NCBI GenBank assembly: GCA_934045075.1
Contig: OW203727.1
Span: 12,749,501-12,813,500, forward strand
Direction: 5' to 3'
DNA: 64,000 nt
From: Yponomeuta sedellus
Taxonomy: Eukaryota > Arthropoda > Insecta > Lepidoptera > Yponomeutidae
Shown here piece after piece: positions 37,201 to 40,908 of the stretch (position 1 is its first letter; each line of letters opens with the position of its first letter). The notes beneath the pieces are model-generated. The model had not been told where the DNA came from, did no database searches, and was given only the letters and a program-made list of their open reading frames with translations. The position numbers and the translations under genes are program-made.

Positions 37201-37485
37201 CACAGGAATAGCTAGTCGTACATGAGATTGTCTTTATATTCGCGTATACTTGTGGCGTGGCAACCTAGATTTTGTGCATCAAGCTTGATATTGAAATTTG
37301 TACATTTAACTCTTCCTAATACTTATATTAAGTATGTCTGTGGTATTAGTAAGTATATTTGCCATCAGGTAATGCAGTTCGGGCGCATAGACGGCAACGC
37401 TTACACACTGGACTTCCAATACCCGTTCTCGGCGCTCCAGGCCTTCGCCGTCGCCCTCGCCAACGTCACCCAGCGCCTCAAGTAA
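1161..37485 (+). CDS. TULP4: Tubby-like protein 4 (TULP4/TUSP) ortholog, 13 visible exons, 5' end outside window
   Basis: Join of exons 1161-1260, 10281-10454, 10963-11224, 19290-19390, 21793-22017, 28096-28312, 29789-29938, 32112-32233, 32298-34010 (3' end uncertain), 34681-34867, 35552-35708, 36577-36777 and 37369-37485. From 10281 on, all phases fit through GT-AG sites except at the end of the ninth exon. Domain order matches vertebrate TULP4: WD40 repeats (WSHDG, WTPDD), SOCS-box region, tubby-domain start ([10 protein letters not shown]), long disordered insert, and tubby C-terminus ([43 protein letters not shown]). Known for the family: SOCS-box WD40 proteins are candidate adaptors of cullin-RING ubiquitin ligases, and tubby domains bind phosphoinositides. 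Inferred here: an intracellular adaptor. The introns total over 30 kb and are full of transposons. Oddities: the first visible exon is frame-disrupted, exon ends are duplicated after three exons, and an in-frame stop ends the ninth exon. Family assignment is very secure; exact isoforms are not. Confidence 0.93.
1441..1491. repeat. Perfect 20-bp inverted repeat (hairpin)
   Basis: Arms at 1441-1460 and 1472-1491 (agttccacaaattagaaggt) with an 11-nt spacer. Likely a snap-back or a small MITE remnant in the TULP4 intron. Confidence 0.8.
2335..2470 (-). repeat. tRNA-related SINE fragment
   Basis: Carries a box-B-like segment on the minus strand (gggttcgaatcccgg) and shares about 95 bp, including aacctatttagaggctaaaa, with the copy near 22.8 kb. 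The D-arm half has decayed, so this is not a functional tRNA. Confidence 0.65.
2576..5540. other. TULP4 intron, mostly unassigned
   Basis: A repeat fragment at 2576-2680 (ggcagagaccaggg) is shared with 30.43 kb. The rest is AT-rich with no conserved ORF or RNA gene that I can recognise. Confidence 0.4.
5578..6913 (+). pseudogene. LINE reverse transcriptase, nonsense and frameshift mutated
   Basis: Open to 6281, where TAG replaces what is probably a Trp codon (EQ-stop-C). The same frame continues ([17 protein letters not shown], then [18 protein letters not shown]) to about 6510, then moves to the frame of 6545-6913 ([49 protein letters not shown]). This is the RT thumb and connection region typical of LOA-like elements. 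Confidence 0.85.
6978..7799 (+). pseudogene. LINE RNase H domain and C-terminus
   Basis: Continuous frame with RNase H residues in order: Asp in YTDGSK, Glu in FQAEC, Asp in ISDSA and Asp in [12 protein letters not shown]-terminal zinc-finger-like segment follows ([20 protein letters not shown]), common at LINE ORF2 ends. It belongs to the upstream RT fragment, from which a frameshift near 6905 separates it. Confidence 0.85.
7861..8220. other. Intron, 3' flank of LOA-like LINE
   Basis: Begins with a SINE-like piece (tacaatggcccaatcatgag at 7818) shared with 8.7 kb and 43.7 kb. Nothing else recognised. Confidence 0.35.
8555..8720 (+). repeat. Lepidopteran tRNA-related SINE
   Basis: Box-B-like gttcgaatccc at 8581, then the diagnostic body (agttatagtagcaataccat-like, aaggaaaacatcgtgagga) and a cctcagcgc end. 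Related copies are near 10.6, 19.0 and 59.1 kb. Confidence 0.8.
8753..8883. repeat. Fold-back element (MITE-like)
   Basis: Imperfect inverted repeat of about 50 bp per arm: ggtttctcgcgcactaatag ... cagctgtcagttg on the left mirrors caactgacaactg ... ctgttagtgtacgagaaacc on the right, with an A-rich loop. Confidence 0.65.
9425..9615 (+). repeat. Interspersed repeat ending in ctgggtcagctagt
   Basis: Shares caaatctcgggaacagctaa-type and taccaac-type blocks, gtacgaggatggttcttacg and tcgactgttcgctgggtcag with the inverted copy that starts at 23.22 kb and resumes at 23.94 kb. Probably a non-autonomous transposon common in Lepidoptera; class not determined. Confidence 0.55.
10281..10454 (+). CDS. 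TULP4: TULP4 exon (WD40 repeat)
   Basis: 58 codons, phase 0 at both ends; acceptor tttgacag, donor gtacaa. Reads [15 protein letters not shown], then [18 protein letters not shown] and [12 protein letters not shown], a near-collinear match to the WD40 region of TULP4. It follows a 9-kb intron holding a decayed LOA-like LINE and several SINE fragments. Confidence 0.93.
10600..10815 (+). repeat. Lepidopteran tRNA-related SINE
   Basis: Same family as 8.56 kb: agttatagtagcaataccac, aaggaaaacctcgtgaggaa, cctcagcgcc, then ctctttgagagaaggcatgt near the 3' end. It lies in the short intron between two TULP4 WD40 exons. Confidence 0.8.
10963..11224 (+). CDS. TULP4: TULP4 exon (WD40 repeat)
   Basis: Starts in phase 0 after acceptor cacctcag and ends in phase 1 at donor gtgagt. 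Reads [19 protein letters not shown], an acidic EEGEEAGEA linker, then [20 protein letters not shown] and ELLAVAGTL, matching the TULP4 blocks around DLSPTVIRSGL and LLAVAG. The acidic linker sits where the vertebrate protein also has a charged loop. Confidence 0.93.
11225..11893. other. TULP4 intron start, nothing recognised
   Basis: AT-rich sequence between the exon donor and the 3' end of the LINE. No coding or repeat signature that I can support. Confidence 0.4.
12085..14921 (-). pseudogene. LINE ORF2: endonuclease + reverse transcriptase, one frameshift
   Basis: Starts at ATG 14921. An APE-type endonuclease comes first ([40 protein letters not shown]), then RT from about residue 400 ([70 protein letters not shown]). 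Near 12990 one G appears to be missing in the codons for the PQGS motif; the downstream frame resumes with [14 protein letters not shown] and catalytic YADD, and ends after the thumb domain at 12085. Apart from this single base the 940-odd codons are open, so the break may be a recent mutation or a sequencing error. Confidence 0.88.
14975..15994 (-). CDS. LINE ORF1: PHD-like zinc finger, coiled coil, FP-like RNA-binding C-terminus
   Basis: 339 aa from ATG at 15994 (MPFVCGGC). In order: a Cys/His zinc finger of PHD type (CGGC ... CPKC ... YHQAC ... WTCPDC, residues about 5-55); an acidic linker; a long heptad-like region (about 85-190, [24 protein letters not shown]) suited to trimerisation; a C-terminal half with NIELHGL, VLNCTRV and [10 protein letters not shown], resembling the baculovirus-FP-like domain found in insect LINE ORF1s. 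Known role: nucleic-acid chaperone in the retrotransposition particle. An open frame extends upstream to 16069, but the PHD start supports the ATG at 15994. No internal stops. Confidence 0.85.
   Translation of the reverse strand: MPFVCGGCTEEIKRNRVKCPKCKVDYHQACVKYKSTQSLPATKIPSGWTCPDCSTTKRSSTPLQDAPKLLDEIDIDSELQQASNAELDLNDTLVKSIVASLKLELPAIMRVELKRELTTITNELSELKASVNFLSEKYDDFVPKITSLQSETQTLKTVTDTLNTQLSEAADRINTIEQLLRESNIELHGLTEFKAENLPSVIQKVAEVVSLKLSDGDVLNCTRVAKMNKDSNKPRTVVAKLKSPRCRHELLSAVARFNKANPTEKLNTSHLGVAGTKQPIYVSEHLSPTYKSLHAAARYKAKENAYKYVWVRNGRIFARKDDTATKIYIKNTASLSLMI
16326..16384. repeat. Perfect 25-bp inverted repeat with 9-nt loop
   Basis: Arms at 16326-16350 and 16360-16384, loop aatgacgta. 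Lies beyond the 5' side of the minus-strand LINE. The outer end is a gtac repeat. Would form a very stable hairpin in RNA or single-stranded DNA. Confidence 0.9.
16565..16800. repeat. Fold-back repeat with 'gccgaaacgtcgg' arms
   Basis: Terminal inverted arms of about 65 bp: ataaaaactgttttatacgg ... acaattttccgacgttttgg ... and, inverted, ctgaaacgtcggaaaattgt ... aatccgtacaaaaacagttt. Shares its core with 17.7 and 49.9 kb. Confidence 0.75.
17685..17832 (+). repeat. Half copy of the 'gccgaaacgtcgg' repeat
   Basis: Contains hairpin ggcacttgaaaaagtgcc followed by gaaacgtcggaaaattgtaa and ends tccgtataaaaacagtttta. Same family as 16.6 and 49.9 kb. Confidence 0.75.
17833..18980. other. TULP4 intron, nothing recognised
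   Basis: AT-rich; short chance ORFs only (for example 18671-18910, hydrophobic, no family recognised). Confidence 0.4.
18985..19240 (+). repeat. Lepidopteran SINE fragments
   Basis: Pieces gtacatttgtggtagcaata and ctaacggtaaaggaaaacat, then ctctctgagagaaggcaagt, belong to the SINE family at 8.56 and 10.6 kb, interrupted by unrelated sequence. Ends 50 bp before a TULP4 exon. Confidence 0.65.
19290..19390 (+). CDS. TULP4: TULP4 exon (WD40 region)
   Basis: Acceptor tattttcag, donor gtgcgt; enters with 2 nt completing a Glu codon and ends in phase 0. Encodes [20 protein letters not shown], then [14 protein letters not shown], equivalent to the AMVKFYNVRGEHIFTLD block of vertebrate TULP4. Confidence 0.9.
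20025..20365 (+). repeat. Interspersed repeat 'aggcgaaagtttgtgat ... caacggctagt', with nested RTE fragment
   Basis: Begins tcacactaatacttattata aaggcgaaagtttgtgat, includes ggctggaccgattttaataa and ends gcgggcaacggctagt. A fragment of about 75 bp (cccttgtatgtccccactgc ... ctgcatcgcaggaat, about 20160-20240) is inserted. A reverse-oriented partial copy is at 35.23-35.35 kb. Non-autonomous element, class uncertain (Helitron-like ends are possible). Confidence 0.55.
20366..21180. other. TULP4 intron, nothing recognised
   Basis: AT-rich non-coding sequence; no conserved ORF or structured RNA identified. Confidence 0.4.
21190..21768 (+). mobile_element. LINE 3' tail (same family as 45.2-45.7 kb), with insertions
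   Basis: Degenerate ORF2 end (gaaagatatattcagcttac), then 3' UTR blocks ggattatttagatgacaat, ctggaattaaagccagcaca and tttgaaatggacacctagtt, ending ctgcgctactttgaat. The same blocks run in reverse at 45.18-45.42 kb. Two foreign insertions interrupt it: about 21330-21383 (an RTE-like ccgtgccccagcaatggggc piece) and about 21435-21640. Confidence 0.7.
21793..22017 (+). CDS. TULP4: TULP4 exon (last WD40 blade and start of SOCS-box region)
   Basis: 75 codons, phase 0-0; acceptor tcctgtag, donor gtacgt. Strongly GC-rich (Ala/Arg/Leu codons ending in G or C), unlike its AT-rich introns. Reads [35 protein letters not shown], then [20 protein letters not shown]. The LPPRL segment aligns with the vertebrate SOCS-box BC-box LPPRLC, but Gln replaces the Cys that normally contacts Elongin C. 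Decayed copies of its 3' half lie 0.3-1.2 kb downstream. Confidence 0.92.
22059..22332 (+). mobile_element. 270-bp SINE/LINE-tail element with 13-bp target-site duplication
   Basis: Flanked by acagttctagcgt at 22046-22058 and 22333-22345; ends in a GAA-repeat tail. Shares gtgtcgtaaaaggcgactaa and ggacacaaaccggg with the copy at 29.4 kb. It begins only 41 bp after the TULP4 exon donor. Confidence 0.88.
22333..23195 (+). repeat. Decayed copies of the preceding TULP4 exon end
   Basis: 22545-22630 repeats the exon end (gagggccgcggcgctattgc, ccgccgcgcttgcaa, then a stop TAG, gagcctcttcgcgc, acttatacag|gtaag). Weaker copies are at about 22345-22450 and 22975-23190 (gagcctcttcgc, tctggcgcgaatcagagcgg, gcattcgctgcagag). 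Each is out of frame or carries stops, so these are pseudo-exons. Confidence 0.75.
22715..22832 (-). repeat. tRNA-like SINE head
   Basis: 22757-22830 on the minus strand folds roughly as a tRNA: acceptor CGCCCAT/ATGGGTG, D-stem GCTT/GAGC, anticodon stem CTGGC/GCTAG with loop ACGGATA, box B GGGTTCGAATC. U33 is missing, one T-stem pair is broken and the spacing is one base off. With the shared flank at 2.34 kb this indicates a tRNA-derived SINE, not a working tRNA. Confidence 0.7.
23216..24085 (-). repeat. Reverse copy of the 9.4-kb repeat, split by a LINE
   Basis: The 23216-23262 part (actagctgacccagagaact ... taacagtcgattttt) and the 23940-24080 part (cgtaagaacgatcctcgtac ... tttgcgcttaccaacacatt) together match 9425-9615 in reverse. 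The LINE tail sits between them, so its insertion is younger than this repeat. Confidence 0.6.
23263..23938 (+). mobile_element. 5'-truncated LINE, ORF2 tail and 3' UTR
   Basis: Frame 23275-23598 reads [20 protein letters not shown], then [29 protein letters not shown] and [20 protein letters not shown], stop TAA at 23596-23598: the typical C-terminus of a CR1/jockey-like ORF2. An AC microsatellite (about 23615-23676) and a 3' end reading taaataaagatttttgtatt follow. Confidence 0.78.
24580..25085. repeat. GC-rich cluster of 'cggccttcggccg' palindromes
   Basis: Imperfect copies of ggccttcggcc or gccttcagccg at about 24798, 24857, 24960, 24990 and 25039, each embedded in gc-rich blocks (tgtcgcggccttcggccgcg at 24853). 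No coding frame runs through. Origin unknown; it may be part of a decayed transposon. Confidence 0.55.
25610..25775. repeat. Repeat copy ending in gcgccatctagtggc
   Basis: Shares cactttataggcattatttc, ggtttgtttacatgtagag, the motif and taaaagtggtact with 26935-27095. Two more partial copies are at 26.73 and 27.20-27.28 kb. Confidence 0.75.
25742..25755 (-). promoter_or_regulatory. CTCF-consensus match
   Basis: Minus strand reads CCACTAGATGGCGC, an exact fit to the CTCF core CCASYAGRKGGCRS. Binding is unproven. Confidence 0.45.
25921..26570. mobile_element. Non-autonomous hAT element (MITE) with 8-bp target-site duplication
   Basis: Ends tagaggtgagcgttg and, inverted, tagaggtgagtcgttg. The 8-bp duplication ctacctac lies at 25913-25920 and 26571-26578. 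TAGAG termini and 8-bp duplications are the hAT signature. The internal minus-strand ORF (111 aa, 26565-26230) matches nothing I know and probably is not translated. Confidence 0.9.
26935..27095. repeat. Second copy of the gcgccatctagtggc repeat
   Basis: Matches 25610-25775 over about 150 bp with scattered substitutions (cactttataggaattatttc; ggtttgtttacatgtagacc; gcgccatctagtggctaaaa). Confidence 0.75.
27062..27075 (-). promoter_or_regulatory. CTCF-consensus match
   Basis: Identical 14-mer to the site at 25742 (minus strand CCACTAGATGGCGC). Confidence 0.45.
27252..27265 (-). promoter_or_regulatory. CTCF-consensus match
   Basis: Third identical 14-mer; a partial copy (gcgccatctgtgg) lies at 26738-26750. 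Confidence 0.45.
27890..27995 (-). repeat. LINE 3'-tail fragment
   Basis: A GATA tail then ttctttattgcatgtacagg ... caagtggcggccttattact. The same terminal sequence occurs at 31185-31330 (ttctttattgtacac ... caattggcggccttattgct). Confidence 0.55.
28096..28312 (+). CDS. TULP4: TULP4 exon (SOCS-box end and linker), followed by exon-end duplications
   Basis: Acceptor ctccaacag, donor gtaaaa; phase 0 in, phase 1 out. Encodes [15 protein letters not shown], then [30 protein letters not shown] and [11 protein letters not shown], nearly identical in order to vertebrate TULP4 (RLHCTMKRTEDD; YTLYLEYLGGLVPILKGRR; LRPEFVIMDP). The donor is weak next to the gtgagc and gtgaga donors in the duplicated exon ends at 28.5 and 28.6 kb. 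Reading through the native donor meets a stop at 28411-28413. Confidence 0.93.
28240..28645 (+). repeat. TULP4: Four-copy tandem array (about 109 bp) of a TULP4 exon end
   Basis: The block gagttcgtcatattcgaccc recurs with gtc at 28288 (the real exon), 28396, 28505 and 28614, a period of 108-109 bp. Copies 1 and 3 are most alike (cggaccagcaagatccggcc), as are copies 2 and 4 (ggccggcagaccagc), suggesting a monomer duplication, then a dimer duplication. Donor positions: copy 1 gaag|gtaaaa, copy 2 lost, copy 3 gcag|gtgagc, copy 4 gaag|gtgaga. Copies 2-4 are out of frame or follow stops. Confidence 0.88.
29129..29400 (+). repeat. Repeat with inverted partner at 39.2 kb
   Basis: About 270 bp matching 39196-39460 in reverse complement: tagttgttcaatag, cgtttcattcacgctatcga, ctcgacgcctcgcgcggttc, aaattgaggcaaataataac. 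Divergence is moderate with small indels. Confidence 0.75.
29429..29694 (+). mobile_element. Second copy of the GAA-tailed element, 12-bp target-site duplication
   Basis: Duplication agactctagggc at 29417-29428 and 29695-29706; GAA-repeat tail. Same family and orientation as 22.06 kb. Ends 94 bp before a TULP4 exon. Confidence 0.88.
29789..29938 (+). CDS. TULP4: TULP4 exon (Ser/Pro/Arg-rich linker)
   Basis: Acceptor taccccag, donor gtactg; enters with 2 nt and ends in phase 1. Encodes [10 protein letters not shown], a run of six serines, an Arg/Pro/Ala repeat region ([10 protein letters not shown]) and an acidic end, [10 protein letters not shown]. Low complexity and GC-rich, but phase and position match the SDSSDIELSD and SPKLPR region of vertebrate TULP4. 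A CA-repeat starts just after the donor. Confidence 0.82.
30057..30262. repeat. CATT microsatellite, about 51 units
   Basis: Nearly pure cattcatt array of about 205 bp with one interruption near 30249. The array has no stop in one frame (His-Ser-Phe-Ile repeats), but that ORF is an artefact. Confidence 0.98.
30263..32111. other. TULP4 intron with repeat fragments
   Basis: Contains a repeat at about 30395-30640 (cctcacgcctgtatcccaaa, ggcagagaccagggcatgcc) shared with 2.58 kb, and a LINE tail at about 31185-31330 shared with 27.9 kb. The rest is AT-rich with no feature recognised. Confidence 0.5.
32112..32233 (+). CDS. TULP4: TULP4 exon (basic linker before tubby domain)
   Basis: Acceptor tattacag, donor gtttgt. 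Reads [20 protein letters not shown], then a Ser/acidic stretch ending AYIDSLPE. Highly basic, then acidic, as expected for the linker before the tubby domain; the following exon continues in phase 0. No ATG-started ORF covers it; it was found by phase continuity. Confidence 0.85.
32298..34010 (+). CDS. TULP4: TULP4 large exon (first part of tubby domain plus long insert)
   Basis: Acceptor tgttgcag. The start reads [20 protein letters not shown], then [14 protein letters not shown] and [12 protein letters not shown], the conserved N-terminal tubby-domain segment of TULP4. About 480 residues of Asn/Ser/Thr-rich insert follow, with a basic patch ([12 protein letters not shown]) and a paired CxxC motif (CTAC ... 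CVAC) that may bind zinc. The frame stays open to a TAG at 34008-34010 after [10 protein letters not shown]. Because the next exon needs phase 1, the long isoform probably splices out earlier; a weak candidate donor is at 33927/33928. The stop may end a short isoform lacking the tubby C-terminus; vertebrate TULP4 also has a short form. Exon identity is certain, its 3' end is not. Confidence 0.85.
   Translation, partial: DVRLVEVTSNIWGTKFKMHGLANNVPANLGQVTYKTSLLHLQPRQMTLMITELRDDYPVGPDPTFNPNIFSEDEEDVFQGKEPKNSPSHKYNSVMRKVTLNDRVNNTTNNNINQETTKNPNNNATLARAESYAEFPWIDTNETVNNVPDTVYSTPVRHTPQATERRVNNTNTVPNRHAISPLRCESSVPTLQSPKNAVAPTDIIFERPSPQTVTCGGRGDFCGGRTDYSVRGDGVSLKSNIEQQSFSLNLSLEPSRQVTIKKCDNHVTDNCLSKLRKNICSRGESGSFEMNTRILKSFCNKNYEHEVHPDAMTKRTDTLKNLQKSEDLKFIDEETPIETNINNLTERTREVRVQRTTTVVPISPVCGNIPVYDAMTRSCSVGYLDLVDPQAQVSLTALRGEPPRRLILVNNKRHKRQARKHFKSNEAAKQVPDNIIKPQSLKKCGKSKSLDSSELSITSEKSGKLQTKMDLLNAPSKLDNASVNSSSRTSTEETSATSAEEVKETPGRRSRRDYPVCTACRLVSPYDKRDVDVATYVCVACTSREPPAPAPPPARPVPTDSDSDYSKYYS
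34011..34680. other. Downstream of TULP4 in-frame stop: intron or short-isoform 3' UTR
   Basis: Follows the TAG at 34008-34010. Contains caaataaaagtaaaat (AATAAA at about 34557), which would fit polyadenylation of a short isoform. No other feature seen. Confidence 0.45.
34681..34867 (+). CDS. TULP4: TULP4 exon (Ser/Arg-rich insert)
   Basis: Acceptor cttttccag, donor gtaaat; entry in phase 1 (two bases complete a codon), exit in phase 2. Reads [20 protein letters not shown], then [17 protein letters not shown] and [12 protein letters not shown], and joins smoothly to [12 protein letters not shown] in the next exon. Other AGs at 34690 and 34716 keep the same frame, so the exact start is open. 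Confidence 0.8.
34903..35180 (-). mobile_element. RTE-type LINE 3' fragment
   Basis: Minus-strand pieces read [14 protein letters not shown], then [10 protein letters not shown] and [14 protein letters not shown], and the tail ctgctggatataggcctctc: the conserved C-terminus of Lepidoptera RTE ORF2 (KWQWAGHI ... GRPxTRW), frame-shifted several times. Confidence 0.78.
35225..35347 (-). repeat. Reverse partial copy of the 20.0-kb repeat
   Basis: Contains ccataccaaattttattaaa, ccagccgtttagacg and aaactttcgcctttataata, the reverse complement of the start of 20025-20365, with a CA run. Confidence 0.65.
35552..35708 (+). CDS. TULP4: TULP4 exon (nuclear-signal-like insert)
   Basis: Acceptor ctttccag, donor gtgggc; one base completes the Arg codon, exit in phase 0. 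Encodes [20 protein letters not shown], then [16 protein letters not shown] and [12 protein letters not shown]. The basic RRRNKK cluster followed by acidic serines resembles the Lys-rich, Ser/Glu-rich stretch before the vertebrate C-terminal tubby block. Confidence 0.87.
36140..36380 (-). mobile_element. RTE-type LINE 3' fragment with GAA tail
   Basis: Minus strand reads [20 protein letters not shown], then [19 protein letters not shown] and TQHWVAMG, the RTE ORF2 C-terminus. The opposite end is a gaagaagaa tail (36142-36153 on + as ttcttcttc). Confidence 0.82.
36577..36777 (+). CDS. TULP4: TULP4 exon (C-terminal tubby block 1)
   Basis: 67 codons, phase 0-0; acceptor ttccccag, donor gtgagg. 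Ends with [20 protein letters not shown], then [20 protein letters not shown], almost identical to the vertebrate TULP4 tail. A decayed partial copy of this exon with its donor follows about 220 bp downstream. Confidence 0.96.
36990..37100 (+). repeat. TULP4: Decayed copy of the TULP4 tubby exon end
   Basis: Repeats aggtctaccagctcg, ccgccaagaacttccggatc and gggactattggaagcaggtg with a gap in the middle, paralleling 36705-36785 including the donor. Out of frame; a pseudo-exon. Confidence 0.75.
37369..37485 (+). CDS. TULP4: TULP4 last coding exon
   Basis: Acceptor tgccatcag, stop TAA at 37483-37485. Encodes [20 protein letters not shown], then [18 protein letters not shown], the hallmark C-terminus of TULP4. 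A polyadenylation hexamer AATAAA follows at 37605-37610; another at 40347-40352 fits a longer 3' UTR. Confidence 0.97.
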   Translation, partial: VMQFGRIDGNAYTLDFQYPFSALQAFAVALANVTQRLK

Positions 37486-40400
37486 TGCGTCTCTTCTTTT
37501 AGGCAATCGGTACTCGATGGAAGTGGAACATTCAAATATTGTGATAACACCGAAAACTCCACCTCAGTCAAGATTTTGATATCCATTATGACTTGGCCCC
37601 CTAAAATAAAAAACGGGTTTGGAATTTCATCTGTTTAACCCCAATTTAAGACGTTACATTACATACAGTATAAGTACGCCTTACTCAATGTATGAAAAAT
37701 GTAAGACTGGCTCGAACACCCTCTACCCAAATTGTCTTGCGTAATAGGGTTCCGTACTTAGGTGTTTCTTGATTGCTTCATATAACAACTTCATCAAAGT
37801 AATTTTTAATGGCAATTGGACTACATTTTCCTTTTATAACTTGATCGACTGTTCTGATATTTATCAGGTTTCTACAAACACCTGGTTATACGGGAGAGGG
37901 GAGATGTACTAACAAAATATTTTGTAAATGGATTCCTCAATCATTCCACTTACCTCATAAACTAAGGGGTAAAGGAGAAAAACGTTTAAAGACATTCTAC
38001 GGTGTAATTAATACATACATCTCTTCCAAATTTCAGCTATCTAGTTCTATTCTATACCTAATTCCTGAAACTAATTATCACTGAGCTAAGGCGGTATAGA
38101 TAAGGCAGACAAATAGACTGAGGCACGCGGCGAATCTAGTCCTTGTTGATTACGGGAGCCTAAAAACGTTATTATCTACTTCGAATACATCTTACAAAAA
38201 CAGGACAAGCACTACAGTCACTTCGTAATAAAACTGCCGACTGACAATGCTGTACGGGGTGTTGTAAAAACAACGCCAGACCCGAAAGCCGCGCATACTG
38301 TGCACAAAAAACTATATTTCATTACGTTCAGCTTTTATCTACACGTAAATAAACCGTGGATAGAAATCGTTAAAAACGGAGAGCACTAATGTGTATCAAG
38401 TTGATTATTCGTGCTGGGCTATTGATTTATCTCATTAATGATTCTGAATATGTGGAGTTTTGGAAGGCCGTTAATTAACACCTGACATAAAATACATACA
38501 TAAACAACACACCTACCTTTATTTTCCTGCTATTACTCGTGTGAGTGTAAGTTCTGAGTGTCTGTTGTCCATGGACAGAAAACATTGTCTCTGTCCAAAA
38601 TACCATAAGTAGAAAATAGAGGCAGGATTTCTGAGTTTACAACTCCCTGTTTAAATGGTAAGTTCAAATAGTGTAGCATAGTCTGCTATAAATAACACGC
38701 TTTAATACTCCTAAAGTAAACAGTAAATACACGCCTCAAGAAGATATTTTGTACGCAAACTGTTAGATAGTTCATTGATTAAAATAATAATTCTGTAAAT
38801 CTCAATGGTCTGTACGATTAGTAGTCATTGGGACCATCTCATTACAAACGTCGTGTCTTATTGTAATAATATATAATAACAAACACAATATTACCAGTAC
38901 AGTCGATAACGTCGGTGGATCGTTACATTTTTGTTACAAATCACGGGTAACGTAACTGAAACGTAGAGTACACGTCTGCCTCGTTAGCAAGAGGACAACA
39001 AGCTTGACTACTGAAACAGAGCTCGTAAGTTCGATTCGAGGCCTCAGTATGGATGTATTTTCATGTACATATGTGATGTCCTTGCTTGGTAGCAATTGTA
39101 GCATTGGGACCTTAACTGGTCCCTACTGCAGAACTAGGATACTCCATCCTAGTTTGGGACCAGACCCTAGACTCTAATAATACTTAGTTTTTCAACAGAA
39201 TGGTATAAGCACGACAATGGTTGTTATTTGCCTCAATTTGGAAGTCTACAAAGCAATAGCAGTACAATGTTATTTCAGGGGTATAACCCGCGCAAATAAG
39301 TATCTCTCACGAAGAAGATCGAATCGCGCGAGGCGCCGAGTTAAGTAGCACTGGTTATACTGTTACAATGCGATCGGTAACTAGACTAACGATAGTGTAA
39401 ATGAAACGACCATTACCGGATTAATATGACTATTGAACAACTATGTATTTTAGAGGCTCGTCCCCAGATTGTGTTGTTAGGAAGTTATTATTATTAAGTA
39501 GGTATCTAAAAGATCGATGTTCTGTCGACTGTACTGCCGTTTACAATAAATATGCAGATTTTTTCGAAAACACATTTTCTTACTAGTCAATGAGGCAACA
39601 CGTCTCGGCCTATAAGTAGATAATCGTTAGTAAGTAAATCAGGCCGTTGGGAAAGTAGAATTCAACATAGTGATCTTTTCCTGAAAATGTTAACATTTTA
39701 GCGGCAGCGCAAGACAGATAGGTTTATCTTTAGTAGTAACAACGAACAGACTGAGTAGTATTGTTAACATTCTCGGTAAAAGAAATCCAAAGTTAAAGTT
39801 AAGCCATCGTTTTGCCTAGCCATTATTGTCTTAGAATGATGCCAAAGATGTATAAAGTTATTGAAGCTTCGGTTGTGCAGGCAGGTACCTGTCTAATTTG
39901 TGGGATGGTAATGGTAAATGGGTATACATGTTTGGCAACTTCTAAGGAACTATTGGCGGAGTACTCGTGTTGTGAGCGAGTTTAAGTTATTCTCAATATA
40001 GAGTTAATGATATTGATGTGATCTTGTTTTAATGTCGCTTCTCTAAGGTATAATGTTAGTTGTCCATTCCGTCGTGTTTATGTTTATTTTTTTGTGCTGC
40101 ATATCACATGTATGTTTAAAAAGACGCACTGTTGCATTTATTTAGTACCTGCATTGTTTTTACTGTTAAATGTAAGATTTCTTAGTAAGGTCCATTTAGT
40201 TTTACATTGTACTGCACCATGTATTGAAGTTTTACGAGGGTTTTTCACTATATAGCGAATTAAAGTTGTTGTTGTGTTGTGTGTTAAGGGTTATATTGGC
40301 TTGGCAGTTGAATGTATTACAATGCCAAGTATCGTTTCATGTACTTAATAAAAGCACTTTTACATTCCTGAGAGACCCAAAAGAGTTAATATGACAATAG
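37486..40400 (+). other. TULP4: Probable long TULP4 3' UTR and intergenic DNA
   Basis: AATAAA hexamers at 37605 and 40347. The T/G-rich sequence up to the second one lacks ORFs and could be a long 3' UTR. It includes the inverted repeat copy at 39.2 kb. Confidence 0.4.
39196..39460 (-). repeat. Inverted partner of the 29.1-kb repeat
   Basis: Reverse complement of 29129-29400: aatttggaagtctac, gaagaagatcgaatcgcgcg, aggcgccgagttaagtagca, ttgaacaactatg. Confidence 0.75.
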
Positions 40401-40734
40401 CCGTTTCCATGTTTATTGTAAGAAACCTACTAATATCTGCTTATGATCGAGCTAGTTATCTTCTCTAGTAATTGCTGCTACCCGCTCATAGTTCCCTGTA
40501 AAATCTACTCGAATTGGGTCTCTATCAAATACATATCCGTTTCTAATTACATTGAAGGTACAGTCAATGTGGGAGTTTCCTCTGTTAGAAAAGCAATTCA
40601 TAATGCTGTATAATAAAGCAAGAGGCCAAGATAGTTACACCGATCTCGCTTTCCTAACAAACCTTAAAGCGCTTAGGGGTCCTACCTAGCTCCACCAATA
40701 GAATAATACTTTTTTTTTCAAAAAGTCAACATCA

Positions 40735-40908
40735 AATATATTATTTTTAGAACCTACAGTCTAGAACCTAGGATCAACAACCTAGAACTTTAATCCATTT
40801 CCAAAACGGCCGTTTTTGAAATCGATTTAAGTCCTAGGATGTTTATAATATGTTCTAGGTTGTATGTTCTAAAAATAATTATCACCACAGATATTAAAAT
40901 TTTTGAAC
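40735..40908. repeat. Small fold-back MITE
   Basis: Imperfect terminal inverted repeat of about 35 bp: tattatttttagaacctaca ... ctagaacctagg on the left; cctagga ... gttctaggttgtatgttcta aaaataattat on the right. Confidence 0.65.
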
